Below are positions 41,828-52,100 of a stretch of DNA of 64,000 nt, piece by piece; position 1 is the stretch's first letter, and the number at the start of each line of letters is the position of its first letter. The position numbers and the translations under genes were made by a program. Origin of the DNA: Vulcanimicrobiota bacterium (GTDB lineage: Bacteria > Vulcanimicrobiota > Xenobia > Xenobiales > JADMJV01); assembly GCA_019637395.1 (NCBI GenBank), contig JAHBVR010000023.1, positions 71,516-135,515 of the forward strand. Direction: 5' to 3'. Below the pieces are notes generated by a model. The model worked only from the letters and a program-made list of their open reading frames with translations, did no database searches and was not told the DNA's origin.

Positions 41828-43254
41828 GATGGCTTCTTCTACTGGTTCTGCTCAGCGCCGGCTGCGCCCGCCCCCAGGGCGTTCAGGTCGGCTCCAAGTC
41901 CTTTACCGAATCGGTGGTGCTGGGGGAAATCCTTTGCGATCAGCTAAAAATGCGCTCCATTCCGGCCGAGCATCGCGCTCAACTGGGCGGCACACGCGTG
42001 CTTTGGGAAGCTTTATTGGCGGGTTCTATCGACGCCTATCCGGAATATACGGGCACCCTGACCCAAGAGATTCTCCATCAGCCCCAAATGGAAGTCCAAG
42101 AACTCAGAAAAACCCTGGCCAACCAGGGCGTGGGCATGACCCCAAGCCTCGGCTTCAACAACACTTACGCTCTGGGCATGCGAGCTGAGCGGGCCCGCCA
42201 ACTGGGCCTGACCAAAATGTCGCAACTCAAGCACCATCCCGAGCTGCGCTTCGGCTTCGGCCACGAGTTTTTACGCCGCCAGGACGGCTGGCCGCGTATT
42301 CAATCGGTCTACTCTCTGCCTCAGAAACAGGTGGCCGGCACCGACCACGATCTGGCCTACGAGGCTTTGGTCTCAGGCCAGCTCGACGTCATGGAAGTCT
42401 ATACCACCGACGCCGAGATCGAGCACTATGGGCTGGTGCTGCTGGAGGACGACTTATCGGCTTTCCCACGCTACGACGCGGTCGTTCTTTATCGTCTCGA
42501 GAAACAGGCTCTGCTTCAGACACCGCTGGAGGAATTGGCCGGACGCCTGGACCGCCAGGGGATGGCCCGGCTCAACCAGCAGGTTCGGCTGCAGCAGCGC
42601 AGCGAGGCCCAGGTGGCGGCCGCCTGGCTGGGTCTGGACCAGCCCGAATCCCCCGGACTGGGCACCCGCCTGTGGCGCTCTACCGGCGAGCACCTGCGCC
42701 TGGTGGGTATCTCGCTGGCCATCGCCTGTTTGATCGGACTGCCCCTGGGCATGCTGTGCCACGCCCGGGCCGGTGTGGCTCGCCCCGTGCTGGGCTTCGT
42801 CGGTCTGGTGCAGACCATTCCCTCGCTGGCCCTGCTCGTTTTTTTGCTGCCCTGGAGCGGACTGGGCCCGCGTACGGCCATCCTGGCGCTCAGCCTCTAC
42901 GCGCTCTTTCCCATCGTGCAAGGCACTTACCACGGCCTCCAGACCATCCCCGGAGCCCTGCGCGAATCGGCCGAAGCCCTGGGCCTGAGCGCCCAATCGC
43001 GCTGGCTACGGGTGGACCTGCCGCTGGCCCTGCCGGCCATCGTGCACGGCCTGCAGACGGCGGCCGTGATCGCGGTCGGCACCGCCACTCTGGCCGCCCT
43101 TATCGGCGCCGGCGGCTACGGCGAGCCCATCCTCACCGGCGTTCGCCTGGCCCGCACCGACCTGCTCTTAGAAGGCGCCGTTCCTTCCGCGGTCATGGCC
43201 CTGCTGGTGCAGTGGGCTTTCGGCCGCTGGCAGCAATCCTTACGCCGCGCCTGA
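41821..43254 (+). CDS. Betaine-type ABC transporter: lipoprotein binding domain fused to permease
   Basis: 477 residues. It opens with a lipoprotein signal (LLLLVLLSAGC, lipidated at C15), then an OpuC/OsmF-type binding domain (VGSKSFTESVVLGE..., YPEYTGTL) to about 270, then a permease of about 200 residues with several membrane segments and the EAA-type loop (ESAEALGLSAQSRWLRVDLPLALP). Fused transporters of this family usually have the permease first and the binding domain last; here the order is reversed. Ligands in the family are betaine, choline, carnitine or ergothioneine. The gene overlaps the ATPase gene by seven bases. Confidence 0.9.
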   Translation: MLRWLLLLVLLSAGCARPQGVQVGSKSFTESVVLGEILCDQLKMRSIPAEHRAQLGGTRVLWEALLAGSIDAYPEYTGTLTQEILHQPQMEVQELRKTLANQGVGMTPSLGFNNTYALGMRAERARQLGLTKMSQLKHHPELRFGFGHEFLRRQDGWPRIQSVYSLPQKQVAGTDHDLAYEALVSGQLDVMEVYTTDAEIEHYGLVLLEDDLSAFPRYDAVVLYRLEKQALLQTPLEELAGRLDRQGMARLNQQVRLQQRSEAQVAAAWLGLDQPESPGLGTRLWRSTGEHLRLVGISLAIACLIGLPLGMLCHARAGVARPVLGFVGLVQTIPSLALLVFLLPWSGLGPRTAILALSLYALFPIVQGTYHGLQTIPGALRESAEALGLSAQSRWLRVDLPLALPAIVHGLQTAAVIAVGTATLAALIGAGGYGEPILTGVRLARTDLLLEGAVPSAVMALLVQWAFGRWQQSLRRA

Positions 43255-43264
43255 CCAGGCTACT

Positions 43265-44155
43265 TCAATTCCAATCTGAAGGACGACTCGTAAGTCTGAA
43301 CATAATCGAGCCGTTTTCGCGCCCGAAATGGGTCAGGCTGGGAGTGAGCGCAAAATCGGCCGGCCGGGTCTCAATTTCCAGCCAGCGTTGCAGGCAATGC
43401 TCGGCCTCAGGCTCCCGGCCCAAGGAAAAAAGGGCGTGTCCCTTCAAGGCCAGTGCTTCCAAGGAAAAATTCTCCTGGAGCGACCGATTGGCCCAAAATA
43501 AGGAATCCTCATAACGCTCGGCTCCTTGCAAAAAGGCGGCCAGAGTCAAGTATTCATCCGGCTCCGAGAGGTTCCGCAAAATTTCCAACCCTTCCTGGAA
43601 ACGCCCGCACAAGGCCAGCGCCCGGGCGCGATAACGCTGGCAATGCGGTAAAGCAGGCAGAGCGGACTTCTGGAAACACTCCAGAGCCTCCGGCCCGCGG
43701 TTCAAGCAGGTCAGGGCAAGCCCCCGGTACATAACAATGGCGCGCGCCACCGGCTTCCAACCCCAGAACTTGCGCAGTTGCCAGGCCCTGGTCAAGGCCT
43801 CCAAGGCCCTCTGAGGCTCGCGCTCCCAGCAAACCATGGCCAGCAGCAGATAGCTGCGGCCTTCCCGGGCATTCCACTCCAGAGACAGGTACACATCGTC
43901 CTCGGCTTCCTTCAGCTTTCCCAGACAGAGGCGAGCGTAGGCTCGGCAGCGCAGCGCTGCCGCCCGGGAAAAGGCGATCGCCTGAGGGTGCCCCTGGATG
44001 GCCTGCGCCGCCCTTTCCAGCTCCTGGTGGCGAGCGAGTCTGACCAACTGCTCCAGTCGGTAAAGTCCCACCAACCCGACCCGACCTGCCCACCGGTAGG
44101 CGTGAAGCACCCAGAAAAGGTAGGTCACGGCGAACAAATAGCTGGCTAAGCCCAT
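43265..44155 (-). CDS. Membrane-anchored TPR-like protein
   Basis: 296 residues. One N-terminal membrane segment (SYLFAVTYLFWVLHAY) is followed by helical hairpins of TPR type, for example AFSRAAALRCRAYARLCLGKLKEAEDD and GLALTCLNRGPEALECFQK. TPR repeats hold protein complexes together; no partner can be named. Convergent with the betaine transporter gene, ten bases between stops. Confidence 0.75.
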   Translation of the reverse strand: MGLASYLFAVTYLFWVLHAYRWAGRVGLVGLYRLEQLVRLARHQELERAAQAIQGHPQAIAFSRAAALRCRAYARLCLGKLKEAEDDVYLSLEWNAREGRSYLLLAMVCWEREPQRALEALTRAWQLRKFWGWKPVARAIVMYRGLALTCLNRGPEALECFQKSALPALPHCQRYRARALALCGRFQEGLEILRNLSEPDEYLTLAAFLQGAERYEDSLFWANRSLQENFSLEALALKGHALFSLGREPEAEHCLQRWLEIETRPADFALTPSLTHFGRENGSIMFRLTSRPSDWN

Positions 44156-44216
44156 AGAAGCAGTCTAATGCTTCCTTGAGGAGATGCAGTAACATCGGTT
44201 ACGCTGACATCTATAC

Positions 44217-45830
44217 TTATTGAAACATCTGATAACTCAAGTATCCACCGGACAGATTGCGGACCTCGAACCCGTTATGCATCAGAATCCGGGTGGCCAG
44301 GTAGCCGCGCATGCCTACCTGGCAGTAGACGGTGAGGGGCCTGTCGGCGGGAAGTTCCTTCAGCCGGGAGCGCAATTCATCGACCGGAATGTGCCGGGAG
44401 CCGGGGATGTGCCCGCGTTGGTGTTCTTCCAGACTGCGCACATCCACCAGAATTTCTTCGCCGGAGAGCTGGTCCGGGCTGATCTGGGGATGTTCCCCAC
44501 GCATTTCATTGGCGGCCACGAAGCCGGCCATGTTGACCGGGTCCTTGGCCGACCCGTAGGGAGGCGCGTAACAGAGTTCGAGTTGCTCCAGATCAAAAAC
44601 CGTCATTCCGGCCTGGATGGCTACCGCCAGCACGTCGATGCGTTTGTCCACGCCCTTACCTCCAACCGCCTGGGCGCCTAAAACTTTGCCCGAGCCAGGC
44701 GCGTAGAGCAACTTCAAAGTCATGGCCTGAGCTCCGGGATAGTAACCGGCATGATCATTTGGATGCACGTAGACTTTGCGATAGTCGACCCGGCCGGCTC
44801 GGAGCCACTTCTCCGAAGCTCCGGTGCAGGCGGCGGTTTTGTCGAAAACCGCCACGATGGAGGTTCCCTGGGTGCCCCGGTAGGCGACCTGGCGGCCGGC
44901 GATGGCGTCAGCCGCCAGGCGGCCCTGGCGATTGGCGGGCCCGGCCAGAGGAATCTGGGTGGGCTGTCCGGTGACAACGTCAGTCACTTCGATCACGTCC
45001 CCCACGGCGTAAATATGGGGATCGCTGGTGCGCATCGCCCCATCCACCCGAACTCCGCCACGCGGCCCGATTTGTAGCCCGGCCTGGGCCGCCAGGGCGC
45101 TCTCCGGCCGCACGCCTACCCCCAGCAACACCATGTCGGTCGGCCACTCCGCACCGGACTGCAAGCGTACCTTCAATCCCGGTTCAATGGTCGTAAGCGA
45201 GTCTCCCAGATGGAGATCGACCTCCCGGTCGCGGAGAGCCATGCTCAAAGGCCGGGTCATCTCACGGTCCAGTGGCGGGAGCACCTGAGGACTCAATTCC
45301 ACCAGGCTGACTTGAAGGCCCCGCTGGCGCAAATTTTCCACCATTTCCAGACCGATAAATCCGGCACCCACCACGGTGGCATGGCGGGCGCCCGCGGCAA
45401 AGGCGTGGATCCGATCGGTATCTTCCAGATTGCGCAACGGGAACACGCCGGGCAGGCCCAGGCCCTCTACAGGGGGCCGCAGGGGAGCGGCTCCGGTGGC
45501 CAGAATCAAAGCGTCGTAGTCCACCAGGCTGACTTTGTCTGTGTTCAGGTCGCGCAAAGCCACCTGGCGCCGCTCCGGGTCGATACTTTCCGCCACCGTC
45601 CGAGTGCGCACCTCCAGCCGAAAACGGCGGCGTAGATTGTCGGCGCTGGTTACCAACAACTTGGACCGCTCCTGAATGACGCCGCCCAGATAGTAGGGCA
45701 AACCGCAGTTGGCGAAGCTCACTTCAGAGCCGCGCTCCACCAGCAGGATTTCCGCCTCTTCGAGGTTGCGGCGCAGCCGGGTGGCGGCCGAAGCCCCACC
45801 GGCCACCCCGCCGATAATGACGATTTTCAT
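44217..45830 (-). CDS. CoA-disulfide/persulfide reductase with C-terminal rhodanese domain
   Basis: 537 residues. Flavoprotein of the CoA-disulfide reductase family: FAD site GGVAGGASAATRLRR, active cysteine C42 in FANCGLPYY, NAD site VVGAGFIGLEM, the GDVIEV motif and Tyr-rich end. The last 100 residues are a rhodanese domain with catalytic cysteine in VYCQVGMRG. Such fusions reduce CoA-disulfide or CoA-persulfide and handle sulfane sulfur. ATG 45830 has GGAGAAAATC in front; GTG 45842 is rejected. It follows the frameshifted ccoG gene by 13 bases. Confidence 0.92.
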   Translation of the reverse strand: MKIVIIGGVAGGASAATRLRRNLEEAEILLVERGSEVSFANCGLPYYLGGVIQERSKLLVTSADNLRRRFRLEVRTRTVAESIDPERRQVALRDLNTDKVSLVDYDALILATGAAPLRPPVEGLGLPGVFPLRNLEDTDRIHAFAAGARHATVVGAGFIGLEMVENLRQRGLQVSLVELSPQVLPPLDREMTRPLSMALRDREVDLHLGDSLTTIEPGLKVRLQSGAEWPTDMVLLGVGVRPESALAAQAGLQIGPRGGVRVDGAMRTSDPHIYAVGDVIEVTDVVTGQPTQIPLAGPANRQGRLAADAIAGRQVAYRGTQGTSIVAVFDKTAACTGASEKWLRAGRVDYRKVYVHPNDHAGYYPGAQAMTLKLLYAPGSGKVLGAQAVGGKGVDKRIDVLAVAIQAGMTVFDLEQLELCYAPPYGSAKDPVNMAGFVAANEMRGEHPQISPDQLSGEEILVDVRSLEEHQRGHIPGSRHIPVDELRSRLKELPADRPLTVYCQVGMRGYLATRILMHNGFEVRNLSGGYLSYQMFQ

Positions 45831-45843
45831 GATTTTCTCCACG

Positions 45844-47200
45844 TTATGGGATAAAAAAGTTGGCCTTGGCCCAGTTGCGGGCGCCCTGCTGATTACGCAC
45901 CACGAACCGGAAAGGATGGCTTCCGCGGCCGAGCTGCTGGTCAGCCACCAGCAGCACCTGACTCTCCACCACCTGCCCGGGCTCGAGAGCTACCGGCTGT
46001 TCCAGACCGGCCAGCTGCACCTGGCCGATTCCCCCCACCTGGACCGTGAAATCGGCTGACTGGTTGAGGCGGTTGATCAGGCTCAGCTTGAAGATGTTGG
46101 TCACCCGGCCATCCGGCGTGCTCAACCCCAACTGACCTCCCGGTTGCACCACGCGCACGGCGTCCAGGCCGATCGGCGAGCGATTCCAGGCCAGGTAGCC
46201 GAGCAGGCTGCCCAACAACCCGAGCAGCGCTCCGTAGACCATCAGTCTGGGCCGGACCAGCTTCTGGGACTGCCCCTCCAGGGCGTTGAGAGAAGTGTAG
46301 CGGACCAGGCCACGAGGCTGGTGAACCTTGTCCATCATTTCATCGCAGGCGTCGATGCAGGCCGTACAGGCGATGCACTCCAGTTGCAGGCCCTGGCGGA
46401 TATCGATGCCGGGTTGGACAGGCCTGCACGCAGGCCGAACAGTCGATGCAGGCGCCTCGGCCCGTATCCTTCACCTTGCCGCGAGGCTCGCCACGCTTGG
46501 AGTCGTAGGCAACAATCAAGCTGTCTCGGTCCAGCATGGCCCCTTGGAACCGTGCATAAGGACACAGGTAGCAGCAAAATTGCTCGCGGAAGTAGCCGAA
46601 GTCAAAGAGCGAGACGAGGGTGAAAAAGCCGATCGCGATAGCCGTGGTGGTGCTTACCTCGCCGGTCAGCAGTTGAGTCCAACTGTGGCGGATGGGCAGA
46701 AAGTAGCCCGAGAAGGTAAAGCCCAACCACATTCCCATCACCGTCCAGGCCGCCCACTTGCCCAGTTTGCGGCCCAACTTGTCCGCCTTCCAGGGAGCCT
46801 TGTCCAAACGGATTCGGGCGGCCCTGTCCCCTTCAAACCAGCGTTCCACCATGATGAAAGCCTGGCTGAAAATGGTTTGCGGGCAGGCGTAGCCGCACCA
46901 GGTGCGGCCGATGACGGCGCTGACCAAAAACAAGGTGAGCGCCGCACTGATGAGCAGCAAATGCAGGAAGTAGGTGTCCTGAGGATGGAGCACCAAGCCG
47001 AAGAGAAAAAGCTTGCGCCCGGGCAGGTCGGCCAACACCGCCTGGCGGCCGTTCCACTGCACCCAGGGCAGCAGAAACAGCAGAGCTTGCAACAGCACGC
47101 TGAAAAAGTTACGCAAATTCCGAAAGCGCCCGTGGATATACTTCGGGTAGACCTTGTTGCGAGCCATGGTGATTTCGGAACCGGGTAATTGCATTGTCAT
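45844..47200 (-). pseudogene. ccoG: CcoG/FixG-like membrane iron-sulfur protein, frameshifted
   Basis: Two reading frames together make one CcoG (RdxA/FixG). The first (47200-46340) has the N-terminal membrane segments, WCGYACPQTIF, CCYLCPYARFQ and the first ferredoxin cluster CIDCSACVQACPT, then goes out of frame. The second (46338-45844) resumes at MDKVHQPRGLVRYTS and holds the last membrane segment and the C-terminal Ig-like domain. Removing one base in the run GGG at 46411-46413 restores the missing second cluster (CIACTACIDACDE) with no other change. So this is a recent one-base insertion, a sequencing error or, less likely, programmed frameshifting. Confidence 0.85.
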
Positions 47201-47282
47201 GTATCCAAGATAACGACCTTCAGGTCGCTTGATACTGATCTAAATCAGGTCAACGGCAAATCCAGAGCGATCTGGATAAGAC

Positions 47283-47304
47283 GATATAGAATTATATGAA
47301 TATC
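47283..47304 (-). promoter_or_regulatory. Degenerate ArsR-like dyad upstream of ccoG
   Basis: GATAT and ATATC flank an AT-rich centre that includes ATATGAATATC. It shares the TATGAATAT half-site with the perfect dyad at 47800-47821. It lies 83 bases before the ccoG start and 26 bases after the arsR stop. Confidence 0.4.
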
Positions 47305-47329
47305 TTAAGTTAACCTGTCAAGTGCCGTT

Positions 47330-47662
47330 TTACCCGGCCTGGTGGCGGAAGCTCACGCCGGGATCACAGCTGCGGATGCAATCGAGCAGTTTGAACAGTT
47401 GCGGCAGGGCGACGCTGTAAAAAACCATTCCCTGGCTGCGCCGTGCCCGCAAGAGCCCCAGCAACTTCATCCTGGTCAGATGCTGGGAGACCACCGGCTG
47501 CGGCAGTCCCAGCTCCTCTTGAATCTGGCTGACGGCGGCCTCCTCGCAGCTCTCCAGCAGTTCGACGATGCGAAGGCGCACGGGATGCCCGACGCACTTG
47601 AGCATGTCGGCGGCAAAGTCGATCAGTGCGGGCGCGAGTTTCTCTTTTTTCGTTCGTTTCAT
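47330..47662 (-). CDS. ArsR/SmtB-family repressor with candidate sensing cysteines
   Basis: 110 residues with the winged-helix pattern MLKCVGHPVRLRIVELL, VSQIQEELGLPQPVVSQHLTRMKLLGLL, RRSQGMVFYSV. C23 at the start of the first core helix and C94/C98 in the last helix could form a metal site or a redox pair, as in persulfide-sensing BigR/SqrR. The neighbouring CoA-disulfide/rhodanese gene makes a sulfur signal plausible; metal sensing is the alternative. Divergent from the efflux operon, with a good promoter on each side of a dyad. Confidence 0.9.
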   Translation of the reverse strand: MKRTKKEKLAPALIDFAADMLKCVGHPVRLRIVELLESCEEAAVSQIQEELGLPQPVVSQHLTRMKLLGLLRARRSQGMVFYSVALPQLFKLLDCIRSCDPGVSFRHQAG

Positions 47663-47701
47663 CTGCTGTGTCCGTTCTTTTCCCTTGCTGGTAGCTCCCT
47701 C

Positions 47702-47730
47702 AGTATACCTTTATGAGAAGTGACGGACAA
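47702..47730 (-). promoter_or_regulatory. Promoter of the arsR-type gene
   Basis: Minus strand: TTGTCC (47730-47725), a 17-base spacer, TATACT (47707-47702). The start would be near 47695, 33 bases before the ATG. Confidence 0.7.
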
Positions 47731-47799
47731 TACGATATATGAATGATCGAATAAGCCATAGTTTGAATATACCATTGGCTTGTTCCGTGCCAGGTGTGG

Positions 47800-47821
47800 T
47801 ATGAATATTACAATATTCATA
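47800..47821. promoter_or_regulatory. Perfect 10-2-10 dyad, probable ArsR-family operator
   Basis: TATGAATATT (47800-47809), AC, AATATTCATA (47812-47821). The arms are exact complements around two bases, the geometry of ArsR/SmtB operators. It lies 27 bases upstream of the adaptor-protein start, where it would cover the promoter of the efflux operon. Confidence 0.78.
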
Positions 47822-47847
47822 TATAACTAGAACGCGGTGTAAGCCTG

Positions 47848-49116
47848 ATGATGAAGAGAACTCTACTCTTGGGAGCTCTGGCGATGGGGGCGCTCGGTTG
47901 CTCCTCGAAGACCCCCGGCATCTCGCCGGCGGCGCCCCCCATAACGGTTTCTACGGCTAAAATGGAGGTCCAAAAGAAGGCCTCTGAAACGGCCTTTCCG
48001 GCCAGCGTGCGTTCCCGCCGCCAGGCTGTGCTGGCCACCAGGTTGCCCGGCCGCATCCTGTATTTGCCGGCGGAAGAAGGCGACATCGTGGCGGCCGGCA
48101 GTTGCATGGTGCAAGTCGATACTTCTGATCTCGAGGCACGCGCCGAGCAGGCCGAGGCGGGACGGGCCTCGGCCCGGGCGGCCCGGGACCAGGCGGAAGC
48201 CGGAATGGAACGGTCGCGGCGAGCGGTGGCCCAGTCCGAGGTTCAACTGAAGAGGCTGGCCAACCAGCGCCAGGAGGCGGACGCCCGACTGCAACTTGCC
48301 CAAAAAGAAGAACAACGCTATCAAGGCCTGGCCCGGGAAGGGGCGGTCCCGCGCCAACGGGCCGACCAGGCCCTGGCCGAACTGCAGATTGCCCGCTCTC
48401 GCCTGAAGCAATTGCAAGCGCAAATCACCTCCGCCCAGGTGGCCATCTGGCAATCACAGGCCGGCGTTGCCGAGGCTCGGAGTTCACTGGCCCGCTCTCA
48501 GGTGGGCATCCGCGAGGCCGAGGCCGGCCTGCGGGTAGCCGCCAGCGACCTCTCGTACGGCCGAATTCTTGCCCCCTTCCGCGCGGTCGTGATAGAAAAG
48601 AACGCCTGGCAAGGCGAATTGAACACCCCCGGGCGCCCGCTGCTCAAGTTGCAGGATTTGGACCAGTTGGAAGTCACCTTGAGTCTGCCGGAATCACGGT
48701 TGGAGCAGGTGCGAAAAGGTCAACTGCTGACCGCCGAGATTCCTTCATTGAAGCGCAAAGTTCAGCTACGCGTGGGCCAGATTGTCGCCTCAACCGACCC
48801 GGCCACCCACAGCTTCCTGGTCCGGCTCAGCCTGCTCGATCCTCCCCGCCAACTGTTGCCGGGAACCTTTGTGCGCGTGGCCTTGCCGGAATCCCCCCGC
48901 CGCCTGCTGGTCCTGCCGGAGGCCGCTCTGGTCCGGCGCGGTCAACTGGAGGGCGTCTTTGTGGTCTCTCAAGGAGTGGCCGAGTTTCGTCTGATCCAGC
49001 TCGGCCAGTCCGTAACCGGGGGGCGGGAAGTGCTTTCCGGGCTGCAAGCGGGAGAAGAAATCGTGCTCAAGCCCGGCGAGACTTTGCACGACGGTCAGAA
49101 GGTAGAGCCCCAGTGA
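47848..49116 (+). CDS. RND efflux periplasmic adaptor (membrane fusion protein), lipoprotein
   Basis: 422 residues. Lipoprotein signal with lipobox ALGC (C18), a lipoyl/biotinyl half-motif (RLPGRILYLPAEEGDIV), a long coiled-coil hairpin (about 90-215), then beta-barrel and membrane-proximal domains (RILAPFRAVVIEKNAWQGE, LPGTFVRVALP). It bridges the inner-membrane RND pump and the outer-membrane channel. First gene of an adaptor-RND-TolC operon, divergent from the arsR-type gene. Confidence 0.93.
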   Translation: MMKRTLLLGALAMGALGCSSKTPGISPAAPPITVSTAKMEVQKKASETAFPASVRSRRQAVLATRLPGRILYLPAEEGDIVAAGSCMVQVDTSDLEARAEQAEAGRASARAARDQAEAGMERSRRAVAQSEVQLKRLANQRQEADARLQLAQKEEQRYQGLAREGAVPRQRADQALAELQIARSRLKQLQAQITSAQVAIWQSQAGVAEARSSLARSQVGIREAEAGLRVAASDLSYGRILAPFRAVVIEKNAWQGELNTPGRPLLKLQDLDQLEVTLSLPESRLEQVRKGQLLTAEIPSLKRKVQLRVGQIVASTDPATHSFLVRLSLLDPPRQLLPGTFVRVALPESPRRLLVLPEAALVRRGQLEGVFVVSQGVAEFRLIQLGQSVTGGREVLSGLQAGEEIVLKPGETLHDGQKVEPQ

Positions 49117-52100
49117 CGACTCCGGGAGCCCATGGAGTGGCGGGCCGGCTCGCCCGTTTCTTCCTCAATTCCAGCCTTACCCCGCTGTTGATTCTGGTTT
49201 CACTGCTGCTCGGGCTGGGAGCCACCATCATTTTGCCTCGCGAGGAAGAGCCGCAGATCACCGTACCTATGGTCGACGTGCTGGTTTCCATGCCGGGAGC
49301 CAGCGCCGCCGAAGTGGAACAGCGGCTCACCACCCCGCTGGAAAAGCTGGTGCGGGAACTGCCCGGTGTGGAGTATGTCTATTCGACTTCGCGACCGGGA
49401 GGCACCGCTCTGATCGTGCGTTTTCTGGTGGGCACGCCTTCCGAGGACGCCCTCGTCCGACTCTACAGCAAGATTTACGCTCATCTCGACCAGGTGCCTC
49501 CGGGAGCATCCCAACCGCTGATCAAGTCTCACTCCATCGATGACGTGCCGATCCTGGCCTTGACTTTTTCCAGCTCCGAGTTGGGCGCTTTTCCGCTGCG
49601 GGCGGTGGCCGCTCAGGTGGCCGAAGAGGTGAAGAAAGTGGCGGACGTCTCCGAAACGACGCTGCTGGGCGGGCTACGCCGGCAAGTGCGAATAGAATTA
49701 CGTCCCGACCAGTTAGCCGCTTACCAGCTCAGCCCCCTTTCCCTTGCTCAAAGCTTACAGGGCGAAAACATCCGCCGCTTGAGTGGGCCGACGGTGGCCG
49801 ACGGCCAGGCCTGGATGGTGGGTACCGGCCAGACGCTGCGTGACGCCCGGGAAGTCCAGCGACTGGTGGTGGCCGTGCACCAGGGCCGGCCCGTTTATTT
49901 GGGGGAAGTGGCTACCGTGCTGGATGGGCCGGAAGAGCCCACCTCGCTGGCTTTTCAGGAAGAGAAAGCCAGCCCCGGGCTGCGGCCGGCCGTCACCCTG
50001 GCCATCGCCAAGCGCAAAGGGGCTAACGCGACCGTGGTTTCCGGCCACGTCCTGAAAAAGATAGAAGAACTCAAGGGCGTTTTGATCCCCTCTCAGGTTC
50101 AGGTCCGCGTCACCCGGGACTACGGCCGGACGGCCGCCGAGCGCTCCAACGAATTGTTGGTGCATATGCTGGTGGCCGTCGGTTCGGTCACAGCCCTGAT
50201 GTGGCTGGCTCTGGGACACCGCGAGTCGGGGGTGGTGGCCGTCGCCATCCCGGTCACCCTGGCTCTGACTCTGGCCACTTTCGTCTTCTACAAATTCACC
50301 CTGAACCGGGTTACCTTTTTCGCGCTGATCTTCTCGATCGGCATCCTGGTAGATGACGCCATCGTGGTAGTGGAAAATGTGGTGCGCCATTTACGCCTGC
50401 CCGAAAACCGCGGGCGCTCGCCTGCCGAAGTGGTGCTGGAGGCGGTTTCCGAAGTGGGCAATCCCACCATCCTGGCCACTCTGGCGGTGGTGGCGGCCAT
50501 TCTCCCCATGGCTTTCGTAAGCGGTTTGATGGGCCCCTACATGTTGCCGATTCCTCTGGGGGCCTCGGCCGCCATGCTGTTCTCTCTGCTGGTGGCCTTC
50601 ACCATTGTGCCCTGGGCAGCCCTGCGACTGCTGGGCTCGGTGGGAGACAAAGGACCGGAACAGCACGCCGAAGATCGCATGACCGTGCTCTATCGAAAGA
50701 TGATGGGTCGCTTGCTGCACGACACCAGAGCTCGCTGGGCTTTCCTGGTGGCCATCGGATTGCTGCTGCTGGCGGCGGTGGCGCTGGTGCCGTTCCGAGC
50801 GGTTCTCTTCAAGATGCTGCCCTTTGACAACAAGAGTGAGCTTCAAATTCTGGTGGATATGCCCGAGGGCACTCCTCTGGAGAACACCCTTCAGGCGCTA
50901 CGCCGCTTGAGCCGGCCCCTGGCGGAAGTTCCCGAGGTGACCGGCTTCGAGATCTATGCGGGCACTTCGGCTCCCTACAACTTCAATGGTCTGGTCCGCC
51001 ACTATTTCCTGCGCTCCGGGCCGCACTTGGGAGACCTTCAGGTCAACCTGCTCCCCAAGGAGGAGCGCGGCCGGCAGAGCCACGCCATCGCCAAGGAGTT
51101 GCGCGGGAAATTACAACCTCTGGCCCGGGAACTGGGCGCGGTGCTACAGGTGGCCGAGATTCCTCCCGGACCTCCGGTGCTGCAGACTCTGGTCTGCGAA
51201 ATCTATGGTCCGAGTGCGGCCGGGCGATTGGAGCTGGCTGCTCAGGTCAAGAAACTCTACAACCAGAGCGAAGGGGTGGTGGACGTGGACTGGTATGTGG
51301 AAGACCCGCAGCCGCTGCTGGACCTCGAGGTCGACCGCCAGCAGGCCGCCTTATCTGGACTCAGCAGTTCCACCATCGCCCAAACGCTCGACCTGGCCGT
51401 GGGCGGTCTGCCGGTCGGTCTGCTCCACCTCGAGAACTGGCGTGAGGACGTGCCCATAGTGCTGCGCTTGCCGATCGGCCAGCGCGGCGATGCCCGGGCC
51501 CTGCTCAGTTTGAAATTACCTAACGCCTCGGGGCAACAGATTCCGCTGGCCGAGGTGGTCAGCCCGCGCCGGGAAAAGCTGGGCAGCAACATTTACCACA
51601 AAAATATGCAGCCGGTCGTCTATGTGACCGGCGACGTGGCCGGCCAACTCGACAGTCCGCTCTATAGCATTCTGGATTTGCGTTCTCAGCTGGCCAGGGT
51701 GCCCGGGCTCCAGCAATACTTTTTCCGTCAGCCCGACGGCCGGGGCTACAGTCTCAAATGGGACGGCGAGTGGCAGGTAACCTACGAAGTCTTCCGCGAC
51801 ATGGGCATTGCCTTCGCGGTGGTGGTGGTGTTGATCTATGCCTTGATGGTGGGTTGGTTCGAAAGTTTCACCACCCCTCTGGTGATTCTCACCGCCATTC
51901 CCTTCTCCATGATCGGAATCATGCCCGCTCACTGGCTGCTGGGGGCTTTCTTCACAGCCACCTCGCTGATCGGGTTCATCGCCGGAGCCGGCATCGTGGT
52001 ACGCAACTCCATTATCCTGGTGGATTTCATCGAACTGCGTCTGCGCGCCGGCGCGCCCCTAGACCAGGCCGTCATCGATGCGGGAGCTATTCGGTTTCGC

